Part shown: positions 41,707 through 50,888 of the stretch, piece after piece
Layout of the letters: each line of letters begins with the position of its first letter
Position numbering within the stretch: the stretch's first letter is position 1
DNA from: Prevotella sp. E9-3
GTDB lineage: Bacteria; Bacteroidota; Bacteroidia; Bacteroidales; Bacteroidaceae
Assembly: GCF_022024015.1 (NCBI RefSeq)
Contig: NZ_CP091786.1
Location: 2,728,001 to 2,792,000, forward strand
Reading direction: 5' to 3'
DNA: 64,000 nt
The notes under the pieces: model-generated
Databases searched by the model: none
Seen by the model: only the letters and a program-made list of their open reading frames with translations
Told to the model about the DNA's origin: nothing
Position numbers and translations under genes: made by a program

Positions 41707-43590
41707 ATGATGGACTCTCAAGAGAATGCCCTGATTAAGGGAGAACAGCAAGAGGAGAAAGTTGAAGCAACTCAGCAGAAAGAAACTGTAGCCGTTGCCG
41801 AGACACCTCAAGTGGAAGAAACAGAAGAAAATGCAGCCGCAATGCAGATTGAAGGCGATGCAGCAGTCGGAGAACGCAAGATTTATCAGACCAAGAAAGA
41901 GGTCTTGGAGCGCGTGAAAGAGATTGCTCATGCCGACGAAATCCCCCAGAAAGACGAGGTGGACTATCTGAAGACAGCATTCTACAAACTGCACATTGCC
42001 GAACGCGAAGCCCAGCAAAAAGCCTATCTGGAGGCTGGCGGCGATCCTGAAACCTATCAGGTGGTTCGCGATGAGGACGAGGAAGCGTTCAAGGCCGAAA
42101 TGGGCATCATCAAAGAACGCCGTCAGCAGCAGTTCCGTGAGCAAGAGGCTGAGAAAGAGAATAATCTCAAGAAGAAATTAGATATCATTGAGAAACTGAA
42201 GGCTATGGTTACCTCGCCCGAGGAAGCTTCCAAGACCTATCAGGAATTCAAGACCCTCCAGCAGGAATGGCGCGAGATAAAGTCTGTTCCGGCTGAGCGT
42301 GCCAACGAACTGTGGCGCAACTACCAGCTCTATGTAGAGCAGTTCTACGACCTTCTGAAGCTGAACAGCGAGGCTCGCGAACTGGACTTCAAGAAGAACC
42401 TGGAGGCAAAGACCCACCTGTGTGAGGCTGCCGAGAAACTGGCTGAAGAGGAAGACGTGATCAGTGCTTTTCACCAGTTGCAGAAGCTGCACCAGGAATA
42501 TCGCGAGATTGGCCCTGTAGCCAAAGAACTGCGCGAAGAGATCTGGCTGCGCTTCAAGAATGCCTCAACAGTCATCAACAAGCGCCATCAGCAGCACTTT
42601 GAAGATTTGCGTGCACGCGAAGAGGAAAACCTCAAAAAGAAGACCGCACTCTGCGAAAAGGTTGAAGCCATCTGTGCAGAAGAGAGCAAGACCAGTGCTG
42701 ACTGGGAGCGCCAAACCAAGGAAATTATTGACATACAAACAGAGTGGAAGACCATCGGTTTTGCTCCACAGAAGATGAACGTCAAGATTTTTGAACGTTT
42801 CCGTGCTGCTTGCGATTCTTTCTTCGCTGCAAAAGCCGAGCATTTCAAGAACATGAAGGACACCTTCAAGGAGAATGTTGAGAAGAAACGTGCCCTCATT
42901 GAGAAAGCCAAGGCATTGCAAGACTCTACCGAATGGCGCTCTACCAGCGACAAGCTGATTGCCCTGCAGAAAGAGTGGAAGACCATTGGCATGGTGCCCA
43001 GAAAACTGGGCGACCAGTTGTGGGAGGAATTCCTTGGTGCCTGCAACAAATTCTTCGAGGCCCGCAACGCACAGGGTGCCGACCAGCGCACTGAAGAGCG
43101 CCTGAACCTGGAGAAGAAACAGAACGTTATTGAGCGTTTGAAGAAAGCTGCCGAAGAGGGCGGTGACGAACTCCAGGCTCGCGTTCAGCAACTCGTTGAG
43201 GAATACAACTCAATTGGCCATGTGCCCTTCAAGGAGAAAGACAAACTTTACCAGAGCTACCACGAAGTGCTCGACAAGTTGTATAAGGAACTGAACGTGA
43301 ATGTGGCCAAGCGCCGTCTGAGCAAGTTCAAGGACAACCTGAAGCAGGTGGCCGAGCGTGGCGAACAGGCTCTCGACAACGAGCGCACCCGCTTGATGCG
43401 CCAGTACGATGCCATCAAGCAGGAAGTGCAGACCTACGAGAACAACCTGGGATTCCTCAGTGCTTCGTCAAAGAAAGGCAATTCGCTGATTGACGAGATG
43501 AACCGCAAGGTACAGAAGCTGAAAGACGACCTGCAGCTGGTAAAGGAAAAAATCAAGGCCATCGATGCCGAGAACACTGCACAGGAATAG
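41707..43590 (+). CDS. DUF349-repeat coiled-coil protein
   Basis: The product is 627 residues. After an acidic Gln/Glu-rich start (1-60) come four to five DUF349 units, each with the pattern LQ.EWR.IG.VP (FKTLQQEWREIKSVPAE, LHQEYREIGPVAKELREE, IQTEWKTIGFAPQKM, LQKEWKTIGMVPRKLGD, EEYNSIGHVPFKEKDKLY). A C-terminal coiled coil (about 560-620) follows. The protein is cytoplasmic and highly charged. Function in Bacteroidota is not established; DUF349 proteins in other bacteria have been linked to stress or RNA-related roles, which I cannot confirm here. Single gene with its own promoter and terminator. Confidence 0.85.
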   Translation: MMDSQENALIKGEQQEEKVEATQQKETVAVAETPQVEETEENAAAMQIEGDAAVGERKIYQTKKEVLERVKEIAHADEIPQKDEVDYLKTAFYKLHIAEREAQQKAYLEAGGDPETYQVVRDEDEEAFKAEMGIIKERRQQQFREQEAEKENNLKKKLDIIEKLKAMVTSPEEASKTYQEFKTLQQEWREIKSVPAERANELWRNYQLYVEQFYDLLKLNSEARELDFKKNLEAKTHLCEAAEKLAEEEDVISAFHQLQKLHQEYREIGPVAKELREEIWLRFKNASTVINKRHQQHFEDLRAREEENLKKKTALCEKVEAICAEESKTSADWERQTKEIIDIQTEWKTIGFAPQKMNVKIFERFRAACDSFFAAKAEHFKNMKDTFKENVEKKRALIEKAKALQDSTEWRSTSDKLIALQKEWKTIGMVPRKLGDQLWEEFLGACNKFFEARNAQGADQRTEERLNLEKKQNVIERLKKAAEEGGDELQARVQQLVEEYNSIGHVPFKEKDKLYQSYHEVLDKLYKELNVNVAKRRLSKFKDNLKQVAERGEQALDNERTRLMRQYDAIKQEVQTYENNLGFLSASSKKGNSLIDEMNRKVQKLKDDLQLVKEKIKAIDAENTAQE

Positions 43591-43611
43591 TTTTTTAAAA
43601 GACGATAAAAC

Positions 43612-43652
43612 AAAAAGACTTCCATCGCGAAATGCAATGGAAGTCTTTTTTT
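43612..43652. terminator. Bidirectional terminator between the DUF349 gene and folA
   Basis: AAAAAGACTTCCAT (43612-43625) pairs perfectly with 43637-43650, with A/T runs on both sides, between two convergent genes. Confidence 0.88.
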
Positions 43653-43682
43653 GTCTCACGCTATGAGCGCTGCAATTACTGC

Positions 43683-44162
43683 CTACCGCTCATAGTCAAC
43701 GAAGGAATAAGGATAGTCGTGACGCTCGTCTGTCTGGTGGTCTTCACGCCACACTTCTTTCCAATCACTATAGTCGGGGAAAAAGGTGTCGGCCTCTTTG
43801 GGAGTATCGGCAATCTCTGTAAGGCACAGGCGGTCGGCCTTGTCCAGCAATGAGCTGTAAAGACTTGCACCACCTATTATATATATATGCTCATCGGCCT
43901 TGCATGTTGCGACGAAATCTTCCCACGAAGCGAAACACTCACAGCCAGGCAACTCGCCAACACTCTTGGTCAACACACAGTTGCGGCGATTGGGCAGTGC
44001 ACCTTTCGGCAGACTCTCAAACGTGCGGCGCCCCATCACTATCGTATGACCGGTAGTGAGTTGCTTGAAACGCTTCAGGTCGTTGGGCAGCCAGTAAATC
44101 AACTTGTTATTAAAGCCAATGGCCCTGTTACGGGCCACTGCTGCTATGATAGAAATTGTCAT
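43683..44162 (-). CDS. folA: Dihydrofolate reductase
   Basis: The product is 159 residues. It starts MTISIIAAVARNRAIGFNNK, with the substrate-loop pattern IYWLPNDLKRFKQLT (the catalytic acid is the Asp of PND), then the NADPH-binding TIVMGRRTFESLPKGALPNR and IYIIGGASLYSSLL. It reduces dihydrofolate made by ThyA (8145-8960) to tetrahydrofolate. It lies downstream of the DASS transporter gene on the same strand with a 36-bp gap, so the two may be co-transcribed. Confidence 0.96.
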   Translation of the reverse strand: MTISIIAAVARNRAIGFNNKLIYWLPNDLKRFKQLTTGHTIVMGRRTFESLPKGALPNRRNCVLTKSVGELPGCECFASWEDFVATCKADEHIYIIGGASLYSSLLDKADRLCLTEIADTPKEADTFFPDYSDWKEVWREDHQTDERHDYPYSFVDYER

Positions 44163-44198
44163 AAACTACTATCTTAATAAAAAAATCTACTGTTCCTT

Positions 44199-45704
44199 TT
44201 AAATCATCTGAAGTGATCCCATCAGATAGAGCAGTCCATATCCCAATATCATAGAGATAATACCTATGATGATACCGGTTTTGGCCATATCATTCTGATG
44301 AACAAGGTTGGTAGAGAATGCCAAAGCATTGGGAGGAGTTGACACAGGAAGAATCATGGCACTCGATGCAGCGATGGCAACACCAATCAGAACGGTAGGA
44401 GTACCGCCAATAGGAGCCAGCTTGTCGCCCATAGCCGTGCAGACCACTGCAAGGATTGGCATGAGCAGGGCTGCTGTTGCAGAGTTTGAAATGAAGTTAC
44501 TCAACAGATAGCATACTACACCTGAGATGAGCAGGATGATCAGTGGGGAGAAGTCGCCGAAAGGAATACTCTTTACAGCCAATTCGGCCAAACCAGAAGC
44601 ATTCAAGCCATATCCAAGGGCGAAACCGCCGGCAACCATCCAGATAACAGACCAGTTGATTTCTTCCAGATCATATTTTGTAATAATACCGGTCAAAGCA
44701 AAGACCACGAAAGGTACCAAGGCAACAGTATAAGAGTTGATACCAGTCCATTTTTCACAAATCCAGAGCAGTACAGTGATGATGAATGTTATAATCACGA
44801 TGTAAGTCTGGGTATTTTTCTTCATCTCACCCTCGATTTCCAGTTCTACAGTTTTCTGTGAGAAGGGGAACATGATTCTCAGCAGCCACCAGCCAATAAA
44901 AATCAGCACAGCTACCAAAGGCACCATAAACATCATCCACTCACCGAAGCCCAAACCGAGGTTCAAGCCTTCTGGATCGTTCAGATATTTCAGAGCAATA
45001 GCATTAGGAGGTGTACCAATAGGAGTACCCATACCACCCAAGTTTGCTGCTATAGGAATGCTCAATGCCATGGCAATACGGCCTTTACCCTCGGGAGGCA
45101 ACTGCTTGAACACAGGAGTAAGGAAGGTGAGCATCATGGCTGCCGTAGCAGTATTACTAACAAACATTGAGAACAATGCGGTGATCAAAAGGAAACCCAA
45201 AAGCACATTCTCACTTTTGGTTCCGAAAGGCTTCAGAAGTACTTTTGCCAACTGGGCATCAAGACCGGTCTTGGTGGCTGCAATAGCCAAGACAAATCCA
45301 CCGATAAAGAGCATAATCACGGGGTCGGCAAAGCACGACATGATGCCCTTATAGCTAAGCAATGGGCCAACCACCTCTTCATCACACATGAAATTGACAC
45401 CACTATTTGAAGTAAACAGGAGCATCAACACAATAATGGCAACCGATGTGGCCCACGAAGAAACCACTTCCATCACCCACATCAGTGTGGCAAAAGCAAA
45501 AATAGCGATAATACGTTGTTGAACAATGTTAAGTCCATCAATACCAAATGCCGAAGTAGGAAGATTCCACAACAGAAGTGTAACAAAGAGGACAATGAAT
45601 GCTTGGAAAGACTTCTTGAATACTTTCCCGGGTTGGTATTTCTCCTCCTGACGCAACTTATGATAGGTCTCTACGAGGTGAAATCCTGTAAAACTCTTGA
45701 ACAT
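44199..45704 (-). CDS. DASS/SLC13-family sodium:dicarboxylate (or sulfate) symporter
   Basis: The product is 501 residues with about 11-12 membrane helices. The two family-defining Ser-Asn-Thr/Ser motifs that bind sodium and substrate are present: MFVSNTATAAMMLTFLTPV and NFISNSATAALLMPILAV. MALSIPIAANLGGMGTPIGT follows the first. Typical substrates are C4-dicarboxylates; others are possible. It has its own -7 box at 45767-45774. Confidence 0.92.
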   Translation of the reverse strand: MFKSFTGFHLVETYHKLRQEEKYQPGKVFKKSFQAFIVLFVTLLLWNLPTSAFGIDGLNIVQQRIIAIFAFATLMWVMEVVSSWATSVAIIVLMLLFTSNSGVNFMCDEEVVGPLLSYKGIMSCFADPVIMLFIGGFVLAIAATKTGLDAQLAKVLLKPFGTKSENVLLGFLLITALFSMFVSNTATAAMMLTFLTPVFKQLPPEGKGRIAMALSIPIAANLGGMGTPIGTPPNAIALKYLNDPEGLNLGLGFGEWMMFMVPLVAVLIFIGWWLLRIMFPFSQKTVELEIEGEMKKNTQTYIVIITFIITVLLWICEKWTGINSYTVALVPFVVFALTGIITKYDLEEINWSVIWMVAGGFALGYGLNASGLAELAVKSIPFGDFSPLIILLISGVVCYLLSNFISNSATAALLMPILAVVCTAMGDKLAPIGGTPTVLIGVAIAASSAMILPVSTPPNALAFSTNLVHQNDMAKTGIIIGIISMILGYGLLYLMGSLQMI

Positions 45705-45766
45705 AGAAAAATTACAAAAAAATTTAGAATTTATTAGGTCGGTAATAATTTACCTTTAACGGAGTG

Positions 45767-45774
45767 CAAAGGTA
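45767..45774 (-). promoter_or_regulatory. -7 promoter element for the DASS transporter
   Basis: The - strand reads TACCTTTG (TAnnTTTG), 62 bases before the start codon. Confidence 0.6.
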
Positions 45775-45944
45775 CAACTTTTTTTGTTTCTACAAGTTTT
45801 ATTCCGCACTTTTCATACTTATTCTTCTGGATTTTTATTCAAAAAGCGCGAGAATCGTCACAAACGGTCTTGACACAACACATAAAATAAGGTAAAAAGA
45901 ACAAAAAGTGCATTCCATTTGATGTTATTCTATCTGTTTTTTTG

Positions 45945-45952
45945 TAACTTTG
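45945..45952 (+). promoter_or_regulatory. -7 promoter element for the purH-rod operon
   Basis: TAACTTTG (TAnnTTTG), 50 bases before the ATG at 46003. No other -7 box is obvious before mreB. Confidence 0.6.
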
Positions 45953-46002
45953 CAGCCCTAAAGTTCGACACATTATTATAACGTTATAAAAATACAAAAA
46001 AA

Positions 46003-46599
46003 ATGGCAGACGCAAAGAAAATCAAGACTGCACTCATTTCAGTATTCCACAAGGACGGATTGGACGACTTACTCAAGAAATTGAACGAAGAGGGTGTTAA
46101 ATTCTTATCTACTGGCGGTACTCAGACCTTCATCGAATCTCTGGGCTACGAATGTCAGAAAGTTGAAGACGTTACCACCTACCCTTCTATCCTTGGTGGC
46201 CGTGTAAAGACTCTTCACCCCAAAGTATTCGGAGGAATCTTGGGCCGTCGCGACAATGAAGGCGACCGTGAACAGATGGCCAAGTATGAGATTCCTGAAA
46301 TTGATCTTGTCATCGTTGACCTCTATCCTTTCGAGCAGACCGTTGCCAGCGGTGCATCTGAAGCCGACATCATCGAGAAGATTGACATCGGCGGTATTTC
46401 ATTGATCCGTGCAGGAGCAAAGAACTTCAAAGATGTAGTGATTGTACCCTCTAAAGCTGAATATAGCGTATTGCTTGACATCCTGAACAAGAAAGGTGCC
46501 CAGACCGATATCGAAGACCGTCGCATGTTTGCAACACGCGCCTTCGGTGTAAGTTCGCACTATGATACTGCAATTCACACTTGGTTTGCTAATAAATAA
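46003..46599 (+). CDS. purH: Stand-alone IMP cyclohydrolase (N-terminal domain of PurH)
   Basis: The product is 198 residues. It matches the IMP cyclohydrolase (MGS-like) half of PurH: IKTALISVFHKDGLDDLL, FLSTGGTQTFIESLG, SILGGRVKTLHPKVFGGIL, VIVDLYPFEQTVASGASE and IEKIDIGGISLIRAGAKN. Usual PurH is about 500-530 residues and also carries AICAR formyltransferase; here the frame ends after AIHTWFANK, which is near where the domains normally join. The formyltransferase must be encoded elsewhere. It would close the purine ring, giving IMP. It is the first gene before mreB, with a gap of 5 bp, so both are probably on one transcript. Confidence 0.9.
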   Translation: MADAKKIKTALISVFHKDGLDDLLKKLNEEGVKFLSTGGTQTFIESLGYECQKVEDVTTYPSILGGRVKTLHPKVFGGILGRRDNEGDREQMAKYEIPEIDLVIVDLYPFEQTVASGASEADIIEKIDIGGISLIRAGAKNFKDVVIVPSKAEYSVLLDILNKKGAQTDIEDRRMFATRAFGVSSHYDTAIHTWFANK

Positions 46600-46604
46600 T
46601 CAGA

Positions 46605-47627
46605 ATGGGATTTTTCAGTTTCCGACAAGAGCTGGCCATGGACCTTGGCACAGCAAACACTATTATCATCTGCGACGATAAGATTGTGGTTGACGAGCCA
46701 TCTGTCGTTGCTCTGGACCGTCGTACCGACAAGATGATTGCCGTAGGCGAGAAGGCCAAGATGATGTATGAGAAAACTCACGACAATATCCGCACCATCC
46801 GTCCTTTGCGCGACGGTGTGATTGCCGACTTCTCTGCCTGTGAGCAGATGATGCGTGGTCTGATTAAGATGGTTCACACCGGACGTCATTTCTTTTCACC
46901 ATCATTGCGTATGGTAATCGGTGTACCCAGCGGTTCTACTGAAGTGGAGTTGCGTGCTGTACGCGACTCAGCCGAGCATGCCGATGGCCGCGATGTTTAC
47001 CTGATTTTCGAGCCAATGGCAGCTGCTATTGGTATAGGTATTGACGTAGAAGCTCCTGAAGGCAACATGATTGTTGACATTGGTGGTGGTTCTACCGAGA
47101 TTGCAGTTATCTCGCTGGGTGGCATCGTATCGAACAACTCTATTCGTACTGCAGGTGACGATTTGACTGCCGATATTCAGGAATACATGAGCCGTCAGCA
47201 CAATGTAAAGGTGTCTGAGCGCATGGCCGAGCGTATTAAGATTCACGTAGGCTCTGCACTTACTGACCTTGGCGATGATGCTCCTGAAGATTATATCGTA
47301 CATGGTCCTAACCGTATCACCGCACTGCCCATGGAAGTGCCTGTCTGCTATCAGGAAATAGCCCACTGTCTGGACAAGACCGTTGCCAAGATTGAGAATG
47401 CTGTGCTCTCAGCACTTGAGAATACACCACCCGAACTGTATGCCGACATTGTAAAGAACGGTATCTACCTCAGTGGTGGCGGCGCTTTGCTGCGCGGATT
47501 AGACAAGCGTCTGGAAGACAAAATCAACATTCAGTTCCACGTGCCCGAAGATCCCTTGCACTCAGTGGCAAAGGGTGCTGGCATTGCATTGAAGAATGTG
47601 GATCGCTTCTCATTCCTGATGCGATAA
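46605..47627 (+). CDS. mreB: Rod-shape-determining actin homologue MreB
   Basis: The product is 340 residues. Phosphate 1 motif MDLGTANTIII, phosphate 2 motif IVDIGGGSTEIAVISLGGIV and adenosine motif GIYLSGGGALLRGLDKRL are those of MreB. It polymerises beneath the inner membrane and directs cell-wall synthesis by the MreC, MreD, PBP2 and RodA proteins encoded next. A start MGFFSFRQELAMDLGT fits Bacteroidota MreB. Confidence 0.97.
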   Translation: MGFFSFRQELAMDLGTANTIIICDDKIVVDEPSVVALDRRTDKMIAVGEKAKMMYEKTHDNIRTIRPLRDGVIADFSACEQMMRGLIKMVHTGRHFFSPSLRMVIGVPSGSTEVELRAVRDSAEHADGRDVYLIFEPMAAAIGIGIDVEAPEGNMIVDIGGGSTEIAVISLGGIVSNNSIRTAGDDLTADIQEYMSRQHNVKVSERMAERIKIHVGSALTDLGDDAPEDYIVHGPNRITALPMEVPVCYQEIAHCLDKTVAKIENAVLSALENTPPELYADIVKNGIYLSGGGALLRGLDKRLEDKINIQFHVPEDPLHSVAKGAGIALKNVDRFSFLMR

Positions 47628-47653
47628 AACTCTGAGTTCTGAATTTGTTATTC

Positions 47654-48532
47654 ATGGACAATCTCTGGTCGTTTATCGAAAATCATTTCCACTGGCTGCT
47701 CTTCATCATTTTGGAGGCAGTCAGTGTTGTCATGATATTCAGTTACAACAGTTATCAGGGAAGCGTATGGGTTTCTTCGGCCAACGCTTTCGCAGGCAAA
47801 GTCTATGAATGGCAATCAGGCGTAGAGCATTTCTTTTCGCTCACAGACCAGAATGCGATACTCACCCAAAGAAACATCGCACTGGAACATGAGTTGGACT
47901 ATTTGCGCCAACAACTGACCGACAAAGAGGTTGCCGACAATGGTACAAAAAGCTACACTCCTGGTATGGACAGCGTAATGAGAGAACTTCACCTGATTCC
48001 TGCTAAGGTGATAGCAAACTCAGTGACGAACTCGGAGAATCTGATCACTATCGACAAAGGCAGTTCCAACGGTATAAGACCTGACATGGGCGTGATTTGC
48101 GGTTCAGGTGTTGTGGGTGTCGTTTACCTGACAAGTTCCCACTACTCAGTAGTAATTCCAGCCTTGAACAAGCGTTCGCGCATCAGTTGTTCCATCCGCG
48201 GAAGAGACTATTTCGGCTATCTCACATGGACAGGTGGCGATCCTACGAAAGCCTATGTTGAAGATATGCCCCGCCATGCCAAGTTCAAACGTGGCGACTG
48301 GGTTGAGACAAGTGGTTATTCCAGCATCTTTCCCCATGGTGTTGCTGTAGGTAAGATAGAGAAAATCTTCAATTCAAAAGACGGACTCTCCTACAGACTG
48401 CAGATAGGATTGTCAACCGACTTTGCCCGATTACGCGATGTATGCGTTATCAATGACAGCACCATGGTAGAACGCATGCGCCTCAATGAGGCCACCAACG
48501 ATTCGCTGATGCTGATGCCTATAAAAGAATAA
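47654..48532 (+). CDS. mreC: Rod-shape-determining protein MreC
   Basis: The product is 292 residues from the ATG at 47654; a TTG nine bases earlier is less likely. One N-terminal membrane helix (about 12-32) is followed by a coiled coil (about 70-100) and the beta-barrel MreC domain (LIPAKVIANSVTNSENLITI, DKGSSNGIRPDMGVICGSGV). It is anchored in the inner membrane with the bulk in the periplasm, linking MreB filaments to PBP2. Located 26 bp after mreB. Confidence 0.95.
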   Translation: MDNLWSFIENHFHWLLFIILEAVSVVMIFSYNSYQGSVWVSSANAFAGKVYEWQSGVEHFFSLTDQNAILTQRNIALEHELDYLRQQLTDKEVADNGTKSYTPGMDSVMRELHLIPAKVIANSVTNSENLITIDKGSSNGIRPDMGVICGSGVVGVVYLTSSHYSVVIPALNKRSRISCSIRGRDYFGYLTWTGGDPTKAYVEDMPRHAKFKRGDWVETSGYSSIFPHGVAVGKIEKIFNSKDGLSYRLQIGLSTDFARLRDVCVINDSTMVERMRLNEATNDSLMLMPIKE

Positions 48533-48546
48533 GGAACGAAAAGTCT

Positions 48547-49044
48547 ATGAACATCGACACACTGAAACGACTACTGCTCTTCTTCCTGCTCGGACTGACA
48601 CAGGCACTGGTATTCAACCGCATACTACTCTTTGGTTGCGGAATGCCTTTCTTGTATATTTATTTTGTGCTGATGTTTCCTCGCAGCTACCCGAAATGGG
48701 GCATGTTGCTGTGGAGTTTCTGTATGGGCTTGGTGGTCGATATGTTCTCTAACACGCCAGGTCTGGCCTGTGCATCGCTCACCCTGATAGCAGCACTGCA
48801 ACCCTACCTGCTGGAACTTTTCCTGCCACGTGATGCCGATGACAACATCATACCTTCCGCCCACACACTTGGATGGGATAAGTTTGCATCATTCACTTCT
48901 ATTCTCACTGTCATATTCTGTGTCACCTTCTTCACACTTGAGGCCTTTACCTTTTTTAACTGGCTTCAGTGGCTTCAGTGTGTAACGGGTAGCGCCATTC
49001 TCACTATTCTGCTGATTCTCACACTCGAAAATATCCGAAAGTGA
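48547..49044 (+). CDS. mreD: Rod-shape-determining protein MreD
   Basis: The product is 165 residues and highly hydrophobic, with about five to six membrane helices (LLLFFLLGLTQALVFNRILL and WGMLLWSFCMGLVVDMFSNT). Position between mreC and the PBP2 gene and size identify it as MreD even though sequence conservation in this family is low. The 3' end overlaps the PBP2 start. Confidence 0.93.
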   Translation: MNIDTLKRLLLFFLLGLTQALVFNRILLFGCGMPFLYIYFVLMFPRSYPKWGMLLWSFCMGLVVDMFSNTPGLACASLTLIAALQPYLLELFLPRDADDNIIPSAHTLGWDKFASFTSILTVIFCVTFFTLEAFTFFNWLQWLQCVTGSAILTILLILTLENIRK

Positions 49045-50888
49045 AAGACTACTCACTGGAAAACCGTAAATACGTGATTGGTGGTGTGGCCGTACTCATT
49101 GTTGCGGTCTATATCATCCGACTGTTTGTTCTCCAGCTGATGAGTGACGACTATAAGAAGAATGCCGACTCAAATGCTTTCCTAAAGAAAGTCGAATACC
49201 CCTCTCGAGGTGTTATCCGTGACCGTAACGACCAGTTGCTGGTGTACAATCAGCCCGCTTACGACGTGATGGTAGTGATGAACGAAGCCAAGGACCATCT
49301 GGACACGCTTGAATTCTGTGAGGCTCTTGGTATCACACGCATGGAGTTCGACAGCCGTATGGAAACCATTAAGGACCGTTCGCGCAATCCCGGCTATTCC
49401 CGTTTCACAGAACAGATGTTCATGAGTCAGCTCAGCGACAAGGACTTCTCCGTGTTTCAGGAAAAGATGTATCGTTTTCCCGGTTTCTACATCCAACGCC
49501 GTAGCATCCGCCAGTATCAATATCCCTATGGCGCTCATGTATTGGGCGATGTGGCTGAAGTGTCGCCAGACGATATTGAGGCAGACGATTATTACCAGCC
49601 TGGCGACTATATCGGAAAGCTGGGTGTTGAACGCAGTTATGAGAAACAGCTACGTGGCGAGAAAGGTGTACAGATTTTGCTTCGCGATGCCCACGGCCGT
49701 ATCAAGGGAAGTTATAAGAATGGTGAACTCGACCGTCGTCCTATACCTGGCAAAGATTTAACGCTGGGTATCGACTATAAACTTCAGGCACTTGGTGAAC
49801 GACTCATGGAAGGCAAGATAGGAAGTATTGTTGCTATTGAGCCAAAGACGGGTGAGGTGCTCTGTATGATCAGTTCTCCTTCCTACGATCCGAGAATGAT
49901 GGTGGGCCGCAAACGTTCGAAGAGTCATCGCGAGCTAAGTCGCGACACATGGAAACCGCTGCTGAACAGAAGTATCATGGGCCAATATCCACCGGGCTCT
50001 ACCTTCAAGACCTCGCAAGGACTGACTTTCCTGAGTGAAGGCATCATTACCCCACAGACGTCCTACCCTTGCTATCACGGCTTTGTATTCAAAGGTCTGC
50101 GCGTGGGTTGTCACGGTCACGGATCGCCTCTGCCTTTGGTTCCCGCTCTGAGTACATCGTGCAACGGTTTCTTTTGCTGGGGACTCTACTACATGATAAG
50201 CAATAAGAAATACGGTTCAGTACAAAATGCAATGAACGTATGGCGCGACTATATGGTATCCATGGGATTTGGCTACCGTCTGGGTATCGACCTTCCCGGC
50301 GAGAAGCGCGGTCTTATTCCCAATGCGCAGTTCTACGACAAAGCCTATAAAGGATCGTGGAATGCATTGACCATTATCTCCATCTCTATCGGACAGGGCG
50401 AGGTAAACCTCACACCGCTCCAGATAGCCAACCTCGGTGCTACGATTGCCAACCGAGGCTATTACATCACTCCTCACGTGGTGAAGAAAGTGCAGGGCGA
50501 GCCCCTCGACACCCTCTACACCAAGCGACACTATACAATGGCCAAGCGTGAAGCCTACGACTATGTGGTTCAAGGAATGCGCGCTTCAGCACTTGGCGGC
50601 ACTTGCAGTGCACTGGCCCATTACGATTTCGAGGCATGCGGCAAGACAGGAACAGCTCAGAACCGCGGTCATGACCACTCGGTGTTTATGGGCTTTGCTC
50701 CGATGAACGACCCGAAGATAGCGATTGCCGTATATGTAGAGAATGGTGGTTGGGGCGCCACCTACGGTGTGCCTATCGGCGGTTTGCTCATGGAACAATA
50801 TCTGCATGGCAAACTGTCGGAAGCTTCAGAAGCCAAGGCACAGTCTATTCAGGAAAAACGAATTAACTATGGCACGGACAGTAGGTAG
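49041..50888 (+). CDS. mrdA: Penicillin-binding protein 2 (rod-complex transpeptidase)
   Basis: The product is 615 residues starting at GTG 49041, overlapping the mreD stop by 4 bp. One N-terminal membrane helix (about 12-32) is followed by the pedestal/dimerisation domain (SRGVIRDRNDQLLVYNQPAY) and the transpeptidase domain: active-site serine in YPPGSTFKTSQGL (near 320), SxN in STSCNGFF, and KTGTAQN near 535. It cross-links peptidoglycan during elongation together with RodA. Confidence 0.97.
   Translation: MKDYSLENRKYVIGGVAVLIVAVYIIRLFVLQLMSDDYKKNADSNAFLKKVEYPSRGVIRDRNDQLLVYNQPAYDVMVVMNEAKDHLDTLEFCEALGITRMEFDSRMETIKDRSRNPGYSRFTEQMFMSQLSDKDFSVFQEKMYRFPGFYIQRRSIRQYQYPYGAHVLGDVAEVSPDDIEADDYYQPGDYIGKLGVERSYEKQLRGEKGVQILLRDAHGRIKGSYKNGELDRRPIPGKDLTLGIDYKLQALGERLMEGKIGSIVAIEPKTGEVLCMISSPSYDPRMMVGRKRSKSHRELSRDTWKPLLNRSIMGQYPPGSTFKTSQGLTFLSEGIITPQTSYPCYHGFVFKGLRVGCHGHGSPLPLVPALSTSCNGFFCWGLYYMISNKKYGSVQNAMNVWRDYMVSMGFGYRLGIDLPGEKRGLIPNAQFYDKAYKGSWNALTIISISIGQGEVNLTPLQIANLGATIANRGYYITPHVVKKVQGEPLDTLYTKRHYTMAKREAYDYVVQGMRASALGGTCSALAHYDFEACGKTGTAQNRGHDHSVFMGFAPMNDPKIAIAVYVENGGWGATYGVPIGGLLMEQYLHGKLSEASEAKAQSIQEKRINYGTDSR

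Noticed and set aside
42565-43191. 208-residue frame antisense to the DUF349 gene
   Set aside because: Leu/Phe/Val-rich translation is the expected mirror of a Lys/Glu-rich coiled-coil gene.
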